This document shows, one piece after another, positions 42,544 to 54,961 of a stretch of DNA of 64,000 nucleotides. The first letter of the stretch is position 1. Every line of letters starts with the position of its first letter. The notes below the pieces were generated by a model that did no database searches, was not told the origin of the DNA, and saw nothing but the letters and a program-made list of their open reading frames with translations. The translations under genes and the position numbers were made by a program. This DNA is from Myrica gale (lineage: Eukaryota; Streptophyta; Magnoliopsida; Fagales; Myricaceae): positions 22,520,201 through 22,584,200 of the forward strand of contig OZ005603.1 of the NCBI GenBank assembly GCA_963930655.1, written 5' to 3'.

Positions 42544-44930
42544 GTGTATGTACGCTTAACACAAACATCAAATTTATAATAAGACATCACTGTTTGAAAT
42601 CAACCACGTCCCAACGGAATGAATGTAACGTTTAAACAAGGTGCAAACAATGGCGTTTTCACCAACCTGTCCCAACACCATATGATTGGCGTTTGGACCC
42701 TACCTAAAGATTATGTTTTTATTTAAATAAGTTTGAATAGGCGTCTCGACAATAAGAAAATAGTGTTTGGAAAAAATACAAAACGGTTAAACACTAACAA
42801 ATTTTAACTTAGTATCCGTTCAGGCAGACAAACCATCCGGACAGCATGGAAACGATGATGTTTTCCAATACCATTCATCACAACGACAACTACAAACTTC
42901 TAAACAGCAAGAAAACGACGACGTTTACCAAAAATAATACTACACAGCGTCCGGACGGATTACAAACTATGTCTGGACGCATTGGGATAGAAGACCGAGT
43001 GGACTCAGCCATGACAGTCGTCCTCCACTTCCCACACAACTCAAAATACACTACCAAACAATGTAAAAATACATCAAAAATAATTCTAACACATAACACA
43101 ATCAATATCTACAACATAATCCATCAAAAAAGACAATGTAGTGCATGAAAAATGAGATTGAAAATTTTGACGTAAAACTCAAAAAAGAAGATTTTATGGT
43201 AATAATAATAATAATATAGAAGAAATTGTACCTGGATGTGAATAAGTCCTCAAATAAGAGAGTTTGATTACAAATTTGGGAAGGAAAGATGTGTGAGGAA
43301 GGAGGCCAATTGAGTGAGAAATTTTGATTGTAAACTCAAAATGCGAAGCCTGTTCGAGTATTAAAAATAAGTTTATAGCATCCAGACGGCAGTTAAGAAA
43401 GTTTGGCCACATTTAACGCCACATGGCCCAATGAAATTCGACAGTGTTAAATTCCAAGCGTCAATGGTTCAAAAAATTTAGTGTGTCCATACGTAATTAC
43501 AGCGTTTGGACCGTGTTTTCCTGACATTGTGAAATGTGGAAGCACACGTTTCGCTGAATAAATGTCACGCTCCTTCAAGACGTGGTATTACCTAGTCGGA
43601 AAGCATACAACTTTTTGCAACCGTTGTCCACATTAAACATTGTAAGCCATGTGGTAGTTATGTAAACGTTTGGATGTAGTTTTAACGCCTAGACCCTGTT
43701 CGAAAACACTTTTTAATTTCTAATTCGATGTCGTTTGAAGAGACAGGTCCGAACGTGTGTTCTGGTGTTCGGACGTCTCTCAAGAAAATTAAACATTAAT
43801 TAATTAATTAGAATACCTAATTTAATTGATTTAATTCACCCAATTTAAATCGTTTAATTCACCGAATGTAATTCACCACCATAATTTAACTTAATTTATT
43901 TAATTTGTACCGTATATTGGCTACGAAATCATACATATAGTTAAGCATGTTTTTGTACTAAACTTCCGTTATAAATAATTGTACTAATAGTTCGGTGAAC
44001 TTAATAATTGTATTAACCAATTGTTTAATTGTACTAACTGTGCATTTAAATTGTACTAAATATAAACTAATGAAAATCATATTAATATCAAAGATACAAA
44101 TTCCAAATGAAAAACATAATCATAGAGTCTAGTACAAGTCGAAGACTGAACAAAGTATAAGTAAATAGCAAAAAAAAACTAGTCTAAATCATGCTAACGA
44201 GCTTGGCTCATCGAGTTCTACCCCGATGGCGTCACACACATGCTCCAATAGCTCCTTCATATTGTCCACCCGTTTGATGAGTGTCTGGAGCTGTATCAGA
44301 GAGGTACTGAGAGACTGGTACAACTCGGACTCGTGTCCTGTCACGAAAGTCAGTTCCTTCTGCATAACAATCACCTCCTCCCTCAGACCGGTCCCCATCA
44401 GATCATAATAATTAAAATGGTTAAGCATGAATTGATATCCACGCACAACATTTGTGTCGGCTCCACCATCGTCCAGATATTCTTCTTCAACTCCACTGTC
44501 ATAGCGTCCACCCAAGCTGGTCCCCCTATCTGTGCCCCCTGCGTGATACTCTTTCCGGATTGATCTATGACCAACCTAATAAAAATCATATGAGCATAAA
44601 CCGTTCACATGGGAATGAAAAGACGACTTTTATGGTTATTATTAGTTCAAACGAAGAGTCACCTTGTCCGGAGAGAGATCAAAACATGACGTTTTAAAGA
44701 AAAACATGTGTTATTGTCTGCATGTATACTAAAGTTGTCGTGCGAACACAATAAAAGACGACAATATTATTATATAAATTTGTCTACATGGTACACAAAA
44801 CTGTTTGGACAAAACTTCGATGAACATAGAATTGACTTAGCCATAGTTGTGCTCTCTTCAACCAAAACAATCAAAATCCACCCAAAACAAAGGAAGCTGG
44901 GGTTTCTACGACAGAGTGGTTCACACCATG
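42544..44930. mobile_element. Decayed transposon interior
   Basis: Non-coding except for a minus-strand frame at 44515-44189 (108 codons, with helical, Leu-rich C-terminal half, unrecognised). The sequence repeats a 'cgtttggac'/'gtccggacg' theme (about 42690, 42955, 42972, 43500, 43670), like subterminal repeats of CACTA elements. It is likely part of the same element as the Transposase_32-like remnant. No terminal repeats were found. Confidence 0.4.
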
Positions 44931-47900
44931 TGTGAGACCCCGACTTGTACCACTTAATTAAAGTTTTCTTCAATGCCGATTTAAATGTTTAAGCCCTTGT
45001 TACTTGACTTTTTAAGGGCTGTTATGATGAATATTTGGAAATGTATGGTTGACTTATTTTATTATCTAAGGGAAATTTTCTTTAGCACCTCTTTGTGCAT
45101 ATTTAATTATAATTAAAATGCTACATGATGTGTGAATTTATATCATGCTAATTTCATTATGTGGAATTAATTATGCTAAGGCCTTACCTTTTAGAAATAT
45201 ATGGTTGTTGGAAATAAAAGACAAAGGGAGACAAGGTGCATGATGTGGCAAGTGAAAAAAAAAGTCGCCCATTTCAGCCAATGGGGTGGGGCGATACCTA
45301 CAAAGTTCTCCCCCCAATTCACGTGAAAGGCTTGCCATTCACTCACACTTCACTCTCATTTCACACCACACCCAAAACTGCACAAAGAAGAGAGAAAGAG
45401 AAAGTAACCGAGAAGAAAAAGAGAAGAAAAAGAGAGAAAGGGAGAGTGAGGCCGAGAAGAAGAAGAAGAAGAAGAGAGAAGAAGAAGAAGAAGAAGAAGA
45501 AGAAGAAGAAGGAGAAGAGAGAAGAAAATGAGAGGAAGAAGAAAAAGGAAAAGAAGAGAAAGAGAGGTAATTGGTTCGGCCACCATTAGTTATGAAATTT
45601 CTTGTTTGGCCGAATGATGTTATTGTTGTGTCTCCTCTTGGAATTTTCATGATATGGGATCTTTTGGTTGTAATTGTTGTGATTTGTTGATGGACATTGA
45701 ACTTGGAGCCACGACTTGGGTTAAGATGAGAGTTTGGAGATTTCTAGCATGCATGTAGGTGGATGATGTGAAATTGAAAAAAAAAATATGTTCTCTTGGC
45801 TGAATGTGTTCACTGCCTCTTTTCTTTTCATGTTTTCCTTGATGTTTGCTTGGCTGTTGGATGCCTTGCATGATGAACATTCAAACGACCCTAGGCCATA
45901 TGAATGAAGGAAAGCCGAGAGCCATTGGGTATGGATAAGGTTCTGTTCTTGTCTCTTTGATTGTAATATCTTGGGTCTAAGAAAGCATGCATGGATGGAT
46001 CTTGAAATAGGGTGTCAATAATGCACAATAGGTGTATGATAAAAATCCTAAGAGAAGGATAGGGTATTAATAAAAAATCTGAACATGTGTTTTGTGCATG
46101 CATGGTCGAATATGTCATGGTATTGACATGTGGTGTTGTCCATTATTATCGTAAGGGATTGAGGTTCAAAGGAGCTGGAAATCAGTGATGTTGCTGGAAA
46201 GAATAAGTGAACTGAGGTTGAATACGAGGATACGAATAAGGTGAAAACAACAACTTACTCGGGTGTAATGTTGCATGCAATCACAAGTTTTGGCAGATCA
46301 CTAGACTCGGTTTAGGGTAACCTTGATGTCATAGTTTACCCTTTGACCTTAGGTTAGAGCAGAGGTCTATGAAATTAAAAGACTTTAACCAAATTTCAGG
46401 TCATTCCGATAAGCATCGAATAAGTTTTGAATTTTTAAAGGTTCCGACGTCGAGCTGCCAGCAACCTTATATGTCTAGAATTATGGTTTATTTCAAGTGC
46501 CTTGGAGTGATCTGTTTAGGTTCAATCTTTACAAATCTGATCTTGGATGTTGACTCTATGAAAGAAGAAGATTTTAAGATAAAACTCGTGCAAGTAGGAG
46601 ATGTATGAAACAAGTTATGACATTGTGAAAATGGAAGACCGAGCTGGAGGCAGCAGTAGAGATACCCTAGGAATTTCACCTAAATTGAAGTGTTTTAAAA
46701 ATGTATAGGAAGTTCTGATGTTTGTGATTTGTATCTTCAAACTTGATCTATGAAATCTGAATATTTTTAAATGAATTCCATGTAATTTGGAATCACGTTG
46801 TTGAAGTTATGAATTTTGAAATCGGAGACGTCGGGGTTGTCCGCTTGGACATCCCCAGCAGCTTGCATATGGGTGACTTTGTATGATGTGCATGATTTGA
46901 ATTATTCTTCTTGTCATATAGTAATCTTCTAAATGTCATTAAAATAACTCACTTGTAGGCAAACCTCCACCCTAAGCTCAAGAGGACCGAGGTAAGTGGA
47001 AAATTATGTTTTTCGAAAACTGGAATGATACACAGCATGACTATTTGTTATCAAGCATGACATAAGCATTTGCATGATTTTCTTAAAATAAGAAAGAAAG
47101 TTTTGTGCAAATGAAAGTATTAAAGTATGCCATGTCAAGATGAGTCAGGGGGCTGAAGTTGGTCGGTACTGTACCAGTAAGATAGGTGCATCCACTTCGA
47201 AGGATGAATGCGAGAAGGATGGATGACTCTTAAGGGCACCCACTCTGAAGGACGAATGCGAGAAGGATGGGTAGTCCTTGAGGTATGTGCAACCACACTG
47301 AAGGAAGAATGCGAGAAGGTGTGGACCTCCAAGGGTCGTGTCTAGCCATCAGTCCTGGGGCCACATCAAGGGCTAGCTCGACCAAATGACATATTCTCGA
47401 GGGAAAGGGGAATGGTTCCGATGGGAATGCACAACCCCGACTTCAGAGGTAAATGAAGCGTTACAAGTAGCCCAAGTCAAAAAAGAAACTTTTTTTTAAG
47501 ATCAAGTGCATGTGTCTCATGCATATGCAAGCATTCCATTTGGCATACATACACATTTGATATCCATGATCATGCAGCACATGAATTATTTAATTCAAGT
47601 ATCCCTTACTGTGTCGTTTGACTCACCAGTTATTAATTGTATCATTTCAGATGTGTCAGGTGAAAGAAGTTCTGAGGACTACTTGTCTTAAGATGAAGGG
47701 TCTCATGAGGGTGCCCTCCCATAGTATTTGTTCAAGAAGATTCTTTGTCGGTTTTGTGAGGGCAGTGTAACCCTCTTGATTTTTGGTGGCCATGGACCAT
47801 GTAGTCCGAGACTGATTATGTGCTTTGTGTATGGATTGAAGTTGTGATGTTTGTACTCTTATTATTGAAGTCGTTGTGTGAGGATGAGCTTATAAGTGAA

Positions 47901-48060
47901 TCTATTAAGCCCGTCTTTAGACACAGGCAACGTTCCTTCTTATCTCAGTCAAATAAAAAAAATTTCGCTGCAAAATCGTAGTTAAGTTTGCTGGAGCATT
48001 CGATCGCTGAATGCTTGCGGCTATCATGGGCCCCTTCGGGTTATCATTCGGGGCGTGACA
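44931..48060 (+). repeat. Solo LTR of a long-LTR Ty3/gypsy element (copy A)
   Basis: It begins TGTGAGACCCCGAC and ends TTCGGGGCGTGACA, with a perfect 5-bp target duplication CCATG at 44926-44930 and 48061-48065. With no internal domain between TG and CA and 3130 bp of LTR-like sequence, it is a solo LTR left by recombination between two LTRs. It holds a GAA/GA microsatellite (about 45380-45565) that makes misleading open frames. A structured conserved block lies at 47160-47480. The ends match those of copies B and C. Confidence 0.9.
47189..47324 (+). repeat. Array of three hairpin modules in LTR copy A
   Basis: Three modules share the core GAAGGA(T/C/A)GAATGCGAGAAGG. Each core is enclosed by a different perfect short stem: CATCCA/TGGATG (47189-47194, 47220-47225), ACCCA/TGGGT (47238-47242, 47268-47272) and CCACAC/GTGTGG (47293-47298, 47319-47324). 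The loops stay conserved while the stems change in a compensatory way, which points to RNA or DNA structure. Confidence 0.7.
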
Positions 48061-48065
48061 CCATG

Positions 48066-48580
48066 GAGTTGGGGAACTAGTAGCACTGGGGCCTAGGGCG
48101 AAGTGGAGTTCGACTACGCTACCTTGGAAGAGTGGGAGAGTTTAGTTGAATCATATCCTTCTTACGAAGTTAACGAAGTTAAGCGTGCACGACCTAAGAA
48201 AAAAAAATTCGGATCATAAGGAGACTCCGGACTTGAGGTCTAAGATGACATTTCAAGTGGGGTGTGTTTTTAAAGATTGGAACAATTCAAGAGTGCACTC
48301 CGGACACATTGTATTCGAGAGGGATTTGACTATAGCTTCGTGTAGAACGATAACGTGACGGTTAGGGTCGTGTGTAAGCTGAGGTGTGGGTGGGAGATTT
48401 ACCTTGGTCAGACAGATGCGAATAATGCTTAGCAAATCAAGACTTACAAGTCTACGCAGACATGTGGCAGCCACCATTCAAATAAAAAAGCTTATGTTAA
48501 ATGGTTAGTCCACAGTGAACATGATCGAGAACTAGTTTTTGATATGGTGATTTCAGGCACGATGTGTGAGTTACTCAGTT
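48066..48580 (+). pseudogene. MULE (MuDR) transposase N-terminal fragment between two solo LTRs
   Basis: Pieces in shifting frames read as the DNA-binding part of a MuDR-type transposase. They include an acidic lead ('EEWESLVESYPSYEV'), 'FQVGCVFKDWNN', then 'RVVCKLRCGW', a 'LGQTD' block, 'QIKTYKS' and 'HHSNKKAYVKWLV'. The usual order (FKdw...F...VrvvCk..C.W.i...QIKt...HtC) is kept. The fragment ends at the second solo LTR, which inserted at 48580/52437, and it does not visibly continue beyond. Frameshifts and stops show it is inactive. Confidence 0.5.
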
Positions 48581-51500
48581 TGTGAGACCCCAATTATTTC
48601 TTTTATTATTTTCTATGTATTAGCTTTAATTTTAATTGTGGGGCCATATTTTTGGCCAATGTATGACCTAAGCTTTATGTTAAGGTACATTAACTAATAT
48701 GAAATTTTATTTCATAATTTTTTCCTTAAATAATTTTCTTTTCATTACAGAAGTTTTGTGCAAGTTTAATTTTATTTCCCTAAAAGCCGAAACTTGCAAG
48801 GTAAGTTTCTCTTATGGATTTATATTTTTCATTTGCCTAATATATTTCATAATCCATGAAATTAAATATGATTAAATATTTATAAATATATTGGCCGAAA
48901 ATAATTAAATGGAAAAATCATGAATTTCCTTTAAGTATTTGAATATTTTTGTGTGTCGTTAATAGGTGGCATATATCATTATTATGTGGCCTAAATTAGT
49001 AGTTTGAATTATCATTAGAAATATTAGATGATAAGCTACTAGGCATATGATAAGTTTTAAGAGAGTTTAAAATAATAAGCACACTTGCTTATCATAGTGA
49101 TAAGCTAGCATAATGATAAGCTAGGGAACTTTTTATGTAATAAGTTGTTGTGGCTATCATAGAGATAGGCTAGAACCATTATCTTGAGATAAGTTGTCAT
49201 GCTTATAAGATGATAAGCTATGTAATTGAATTAGATAAGCTAGAAAGCTTATAGGAGATAAGTTAGGTGACAAAAGCAACTAAGTTGAAAGTTAGTTGTG
49301 AGAGTAACTAGAAAGTTAGTTGTGAGAGTAACTAAGTTAGTTGAGATGTAGCCAAACATCATAAATGAACTAAACAAGAGGCAAACCAAGAAGAGACAAG
49401 GTCATTTACGTGAAGATGCAAGGAGTGAAAAGCCATAAAGTGGTGATCCCATGTGAAGAGATAAGGGAGCAATTAAATGACAAGACAATACAAAGGAAGA
49501 GAAATGAGAGAAAAAGCAAGGGGAGAAGGAGTTCACGTGGATAGCAAGCATGAGGGGACAACAAATGATGTGAGAGAAAGTGAGAAGGGAAAAGGTGAGA
49601 AGACCATGCATTGGTCGGCTAAACTCCTCCCAATTTCACCCTCCCTCTTACCTTCTTTCTCTTGTCATTTTCAACATCTCATTGTCACTTTTCATTGCAA
49701 TAAATGATCTTGGGAGACTCAATTGCTTTCTAAGAATTCACTCCACACTTAGCATTTCAACTCACACTTCATTTGCTTCTCTTGGCCGAATATCACCCTC
49801 CCATTTCAACTCTCTCTCTCTTTTCTTCTCTTGGCCGAATTTTCCTCTTTAAGCTTGAGCCTTGTTCTTTTCTTCTTGCAACCTAATCATTCCTCCAAAG
49901 TTCTAGTTTGTTTCCTTTCTTTGGGTGACCAAATCTTCCCTTTGTGCAACTCATTTCTTCTCTTGGAAATTTCTACTTACCTAGCCATTTTCCCTTGTTG
50001 AAAATTAACTCACTTCCTTAGAGCTAAATCATTTCAAGTTTACCTTGTTTCTCCTCACCATAAAACCTATCTTAGCACCTTATATCAAGCTTGGAACCAT
50101 TCCAAAAGGGTGAACCGAAAGTTTGGGTGAAGGAAGGATCTTGGTGAAAATCGGGTGACTAGTGGAAGGTAGAGGTAGGCTTGATTTCACATGATGTTTT
50201 TGCTTAAGTTCTTTATAAGTTCTGACCTAAGGTATTTTATTATGCTAGGTACTCAAGGCTTGTGTTCAATCATCAAGGTAAGGCCAAAAATGTGGTTGTT
50301 AGTTCTAAGTATGATGTTGGCCGAATGTCTCTTGGTTGGATCTTGAGTTGGTGTTTTGATTTTGTTAGATCTTGAGTTTAGAAGACCAACCCTAAGTTAT
50401 AATGTTAGATCTAGCTATATAAGCATGAGATCCGAACTTAAATGTTAGAAAAATGTTAAAGGATGAACAATGCATACTAGTGTGGTCTTAAAATACAAAA
50501 GGAATGCATGATGCAAGTTTTGACATGAAGGGTTGTGTTGGATGGTGTTGGCCGAATCTTATATGTGTTGGATCTTCAAATATAATTTTGTTAAGTGTCA
50601 ATTTGATGAATGGTCATGATATGTGTAAAGTTTGGTGAACACATGCATATAGGCTAGTCTTGAAATGTAGTAGATTGCATGCAAATCGAAAAAAACTAAG
50701 GAAAACCTAATCATTCTATGAATATGTGTGTTGGCCGAATATGATGTTGTGATAGATCTTGAAATTATTTTGTGATTTGTAGATCCTAGGTTGTGAATCT
50801 GAAAATGGAGGATGTGATCACCATTGGAGAAGAAAACTTAGACAAGGAATGCTTAAAATGGAACATGGCCGAATGACCTAATAAATGAAACCCTAATAGC
50901 AACCCTATAACAATAAGATTATATTACATGTGATGGATAAATGAAATTAGGGTTATAGCCAAATGGATTAGAGGATTAAAGCTCAATCATAAAACACACC
51001 ATATTAGTAAGAGAAAAACATGGATAATGGACTTAAAAGTTCGAGTTAAAAGAATTAGCAAAACCGTGTGGTGTTAAGTAAAGATTGAGGATTTAATTAG
51101 GTTGGCCGAAATTTATGGTAAACAAAATAAGCTTATATTTTCAGGTTGCATATAGATTAAAAGTCAAGCCAAAGGTTAATTATGATTAGGGTTAGTAATT
51201 AATGAACTTAAAGACCTAGCATAATGTATGAAAGATTAGGAGTTGATTATAGAACAACTAGCTTGCTAAGTAGAAACCTAAGTAAGAATAATTAATAAGA
51301 ATTTCTATGAAAGCCTTTGAGAATAATATTATATTTTTATAAATATATTTTTGGGTAATAACCGATTAAAATACAAATATTTAACTTGTATGAGTATGTA
51401 CTTAATTTCTTAGTACTAAGAAGTGTTTGAATCGCTTGTAGGCGATCTCCGTATCTTTATACATTATCAAAGAGACCGAGGTAAGCGGATTGTAAGCGGA

Positions 51501-52436
51501 TTGTAAGTAGAACTTGTAAGTGAATCTTACATTTTTATGAAAACTGGAATGACACATTGCATCGATTCATGAACAAGCATGATATTTCGAGCAAGCATGA
51601 CATGACATGAGCATTGCATGATTTTTCTAAAGAGAATTTTTATGCAATGATTTATGGAAAGTTTATGGAAGGATAAGTTAAGTCAAGGGGCTCTGGTCGG
51701 TACCGTACCATCATGATGGACACCCATACCGAAGGACGAATGCGAGAAGGATGGGTGAATCCTAAGAGGCTGTGCAAACCACACTGAAGGACAATGAGAA
51801 GGTGTGGGTCTCCAAGGGTCGTGTCTAGCCATCAGGCCTGGGGCAACTACGGGCTAGCTCGATCAAATGAAAAGTCCCCAAGGGTAAGGGAGACGGTTCC
51901 GATGGGAACGCACAACCCGGACTCCAGGGGTTAAATGGAGCGTAAGTAACCCACAAATTATGAATGAATGATTTTCAAGGGCCTGGGGCCAATTTCAAGA
52001 ACAAATTTATGTCTTTACAAGCAAGAGCATATGCATACCCATGACATGCATGTGCATCATGAATTATGTTTTTCCATGACAAGCAAGTACAAGTCAAGAG
52101 CATATTTTAAAGTTATGTATTTCCCTTACTGAGTCTTTTTGACTCACGTTTTTAAAATTGTGTCATTCCAGATGCCTCAGGTGGAGAAAGTCAGGAGGAC
52201 TACCTGACTTAGAAGGAAAAGATTATGTTCATGTTTTGTTGTTGTGACTTGATCGATGAGATCCGTCACTTGTTTAGTGTTAAACATGTTATGGATGTTA
52301 TTTATGTATTAAGGTGAAAAATTATTGAGAACCTTATTATGTTGAGTTGGCTCGAGTCTCTTGTGATCCTGTACGTTTCCGCCGTAAGTGTGTAAGAATG
52401 TCACGGTCCCTGCGGGATGCCGTTCGGGGCGTGACA
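48581..52436 (+). repeat. Solo LTR of a long-LTR Ty3/gypsy element (copy B)
   Basis: It begins TGTGAGACCCCAATT and ends TTCGGGGCGTGACA, with a perfect 5-bp duplication CAGTT at 48576-48580 and 52437-52441. It is 3856 bp with no internal domain, so it is a solo LTR. It has tandem-like 'gataagct(a)' motifs at about 49030-49260 and a hairpin pair at 51721-51807. It is closer to reverse copy C (15295-18429) than to copy A in its last ~300 bp. Open frames inside are short and GA-rich or pyrimidine-rich and not genes. Confidence 0.9.
51721..51807 (+). repeat. Hairpin modules in LTR copy B
   Basis: Module 1 has stem CACCCAT/ATGGGTG (51721-51727, 51751-51757) around 'GAAGGACGAATGCGAGAAGG'. Module 2 has stem CCACAC/GTGTGG (51779-51784, 51802-51807) around a slightly shortened core. 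They correspond to modules in copy A and, in reverse, to 16165-16248 of copy C. Confidence 0.7.
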
Positions 52437-52584
52437 CAGTTTCTTTGAGATGTTAGGACCTTTATCCTACTAGGCATTTATTGAGTGGTGGAATCGTTGC
52501 TTTCTATTAATCTTATCTTTCTTTGTAAGCTTATATAAAGACTATGTTTAAATAATAAATAATAAATAGTCATATATGAATTAG

Positions 52585-53060
52585 AAATAATGTCATAGTA
52601 CGCTCCCTAATTATAGATCAAAATCAATCATGCCCCCTTAAGTTTCAAAACGACGATTTGCACCATTTATGTTTTAAATATGATCAATTCTTGACCTCTA
52701 TTTGAAATGACCGTTAAATCACGTGCAAAAATGACTGAAATGCCTCACAAAACTACTAAAAATATTAAAAAATAAAAATTTATATTTAAAAAAGTAAAGT
52801 TTTTTAAATAAAACTACTGAAACTCCATTTCAGTAATCTATTTATTTTTAATTTATTTCTTGAGTTTTTATTCATTTTTTAAAATTTTGTCTTTGAGATG
52901 ATTTATATCATTTTGCATGTTTTTCCGTCTGACTTAACGCCTGATTTGGATGGGACATTGAAGATTTTCAAAAGGTTAATAACTGAAATCGTTGTTTTGA
53001 TAGTTAAAGAGATGAGATTGATTTTGTACTATAATTATGGAGCAAACTATGACATTTTCC
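52585..53060. repeat. MITE with ~80-bp terminal inverted repeats
   Basis: The left arm 'aatgtcatagtacgctccct...' is inverted on the right as '...ggagcaaactatgacatt', with continuing similarity over about 80 bases ('aattatag', 'caaaatcaat', 'aaaacgacgattt'). Flanking TATGAATTA and TTTAAATTA agree at 7 of 9 positions, hinting at a diverged 9-bp Mutator-type duplication. There is no coding. Confidence 0.6.
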
Positions 53061-54426
53061 CTTTAAATTAAGTTTAGGCTAATTAGAGGCTCATATACCT
53101 TGAATCACCCTACTATAGGAATTCGGTTTTTCTCGAATTAAACCAAATTAAGAGTTATATTGGTTTTCTCTAAAGAGTCAAGACTTTTATGTGTAAGCAC
53201 TTAATCAATAGTTACACATATAGCAGCCACCTTATGGTCCCTGATACATGATGTACTAGGACACTTGACATACGCTAAATTACTTGATGGAAGCAAATAA
53301 TTGAACCTCCAACTTGACAACTTATGATAGCCTATGGATCCTTGTTGTGACAAGGCAAACTTGAAAAGAGGTTCATGGTCCAAAAGAAGATGTAAAGCTA
53401 AAAGAGTATATAGATAAGTATGAGACTGGTGAGAATGAGATTGCCCTTCCTTGAAAAGCTGGTAGGAATATTTGTTTCCCTTTCCCTTTTTTCTTTGTAT
53501 TTTGGGCTAAGTAAAAAGTTGGAAAGTTGTTCCAAGAGAAATGATACTTTTGTTGTGATGATTTGAATATGTATTTCTCTTCTTTTAGTTTCTAAAGTAC
53601 ATATTGTTCTTGTATTAATCTGGTTGTGCGGTAAATTTGACAATGCTTAATCTATAGGTCTTAGTTTTTTTTTAACAAAAAGCTCAGAAATTATTTGAAG
53701 TCCTCAAATGGCAATAATAGTTTTTCACCTCTTTTGGGAATTGGTAGGACAACTTGTTTGAAAAATATGCTCTTGTAAAAATATTTCCAAGAGAAATGAT
53801 ACTCTCTTCGTTGTGATGATTTGAATATGTTAGGTTTGTTTGTGGGTTTGAAAACATTTTTTTTAAATGATAAGAAAAAATTTGAGAATTGTGAGACCTA
53901 TAGAAGAAAAGTTTGAGAAGAGGATTTTTTTTTGAAATTTTGGTGATGTTTGTTTATGAATAATTTTCAACTTTTTAAGAATTTTTCAAAAAGTTAAAAT
54001 TTTTACAATCTATTCAAACTTTCAACACATTTTCACACCAACTTCAATACTTTTTTTATAGAAAAAAAAACTACATTAAATATTCTCTCTTTTACTTTTT
54101 AACAAAGTCAATTACTTTCTCGTTAAAGATTTCATCGAATATTTTTTAACAAACTCCAATAAAATGTTCTTACAACTTTTTCACTTACTTTTTACAAATC
54201 TAATACAAAAGTCAAACTCTAAAGATTTTCTCCTACAAATTAAAAATTCTTAAAAATTTTACTTGGCATATCAATATTTGGTTAGAATTTGTTTTCAAAA
54301 AGTCAAAATTTTTGCAATAAAACTTTAAAATCTCAAAATTTTCACACAAATTTCAACACCATTTCACATTAATTTCAATATTTTTTTCATAAAAAATATT
54401 ATATCAAATCTTTTCAAATCTTAGTT
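53061..54426. other. AT-rich intergenic DNA
   Basis: No gene is supported. The minus frame 53383-53201 has no firm match. 53830-54420 is a very AT-rich stretch with repeated 'caaaattttc' and 'tttcaaca(c)' phrases that looks like old MITE debris. Confidence 0.4.
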
Positions 54427-54633
54427 TTTTGGAAAATTGACATTTTAGTCCTATGATTTTAATCAATTTTTCATTTTTTAATATTCTCATTTTTAAAAAT
54501 ACACCCTTCCGTCAGCTTGCCGTCCATCTCCTTCATGGCAGACTCTACCACCTCAGCATACATTACATGTGTGATCATTAAATAAGTCAGGTTAGTATCC
54601 ATCACCGTCTTCTTTTCTAAAGTAAATCATGAC

Positions 54634-54825
54634 CTATCCCTTAAGATATTGAAAAAGATCTTGTCCCTTAAGATATGGAGTCATTTGTGCTTTCCATAAA
54701 AGATAGTTATCAGTGGAAAGTTTGACAGAGACAATGTGAGAAAGATTTGAAGGAAGAAGGGAGGGTGTAGAAGAATTCTGTTGGTTACTGGTAGTGCTAG
54801 AGGTTGGTGATGCTTCTTCAGCCAT
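54634..54825 (-). pseudogene. Ty1/copia gag N-terminal fragment
   Basis: The minus frame starts 'MAEEASPTSSTTSNQQNSS', followed by 'VSVKLSTDNYLLWKAQM' and 'YLKGQDLFQYLKG'. This is the typical opening of plant copia Gag (UBN2/DUF4219-type), which begins particle formation. It stops after 63 residues, where the element interior changes. The minus-strand primer site TGGTATCAGAGC (54861-54850) lies just upstream, so the piece spans LTR end, primer site and gag start. Confidence 0.75.
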
Positions 54826-54849
54826 GGAGAGCAGACATTAGTCACAGAA

Positions 54850-54861
54850 GCTCTGATACCA
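54850..54861 (-). promoter_or_regulatory. tRNA-iMet primer-binding site of copia fragment
   Basis: The minus strand reads TGGTATCAGAGC, complementary to the 3' end of initiator tRNA-Met. It lies 25 bases before the gag ATG, and the preceding '...TTTCA' could be the LTR end. Confidence 0.75.
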
Positions 54862-54961
54862 TGAAAGACAAAATGCGCATTTACAACAGAACCAATATTT
54901 GAATATCAGGTGATTCCAGAAGGCTCGAGTGATGCTCTGCTGAGGTGGATAATCAATGGGT

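Noticed and set aside
45236-45650. Open frames of 103-117 codons rich in Lys/Glu/Arg or Ser/Leu
   Set aside because: Produced by the GAA/GA microsatellite inside solo LTR copy A.
48167-48181. 15-base match to 5S rRNA (CGAAGTTAAGCGTGC)
   Set aside because: The match stops at both sides and lies in a decayed MULE coding stretch; no 5S promoter boxes follow, so chance is likely.
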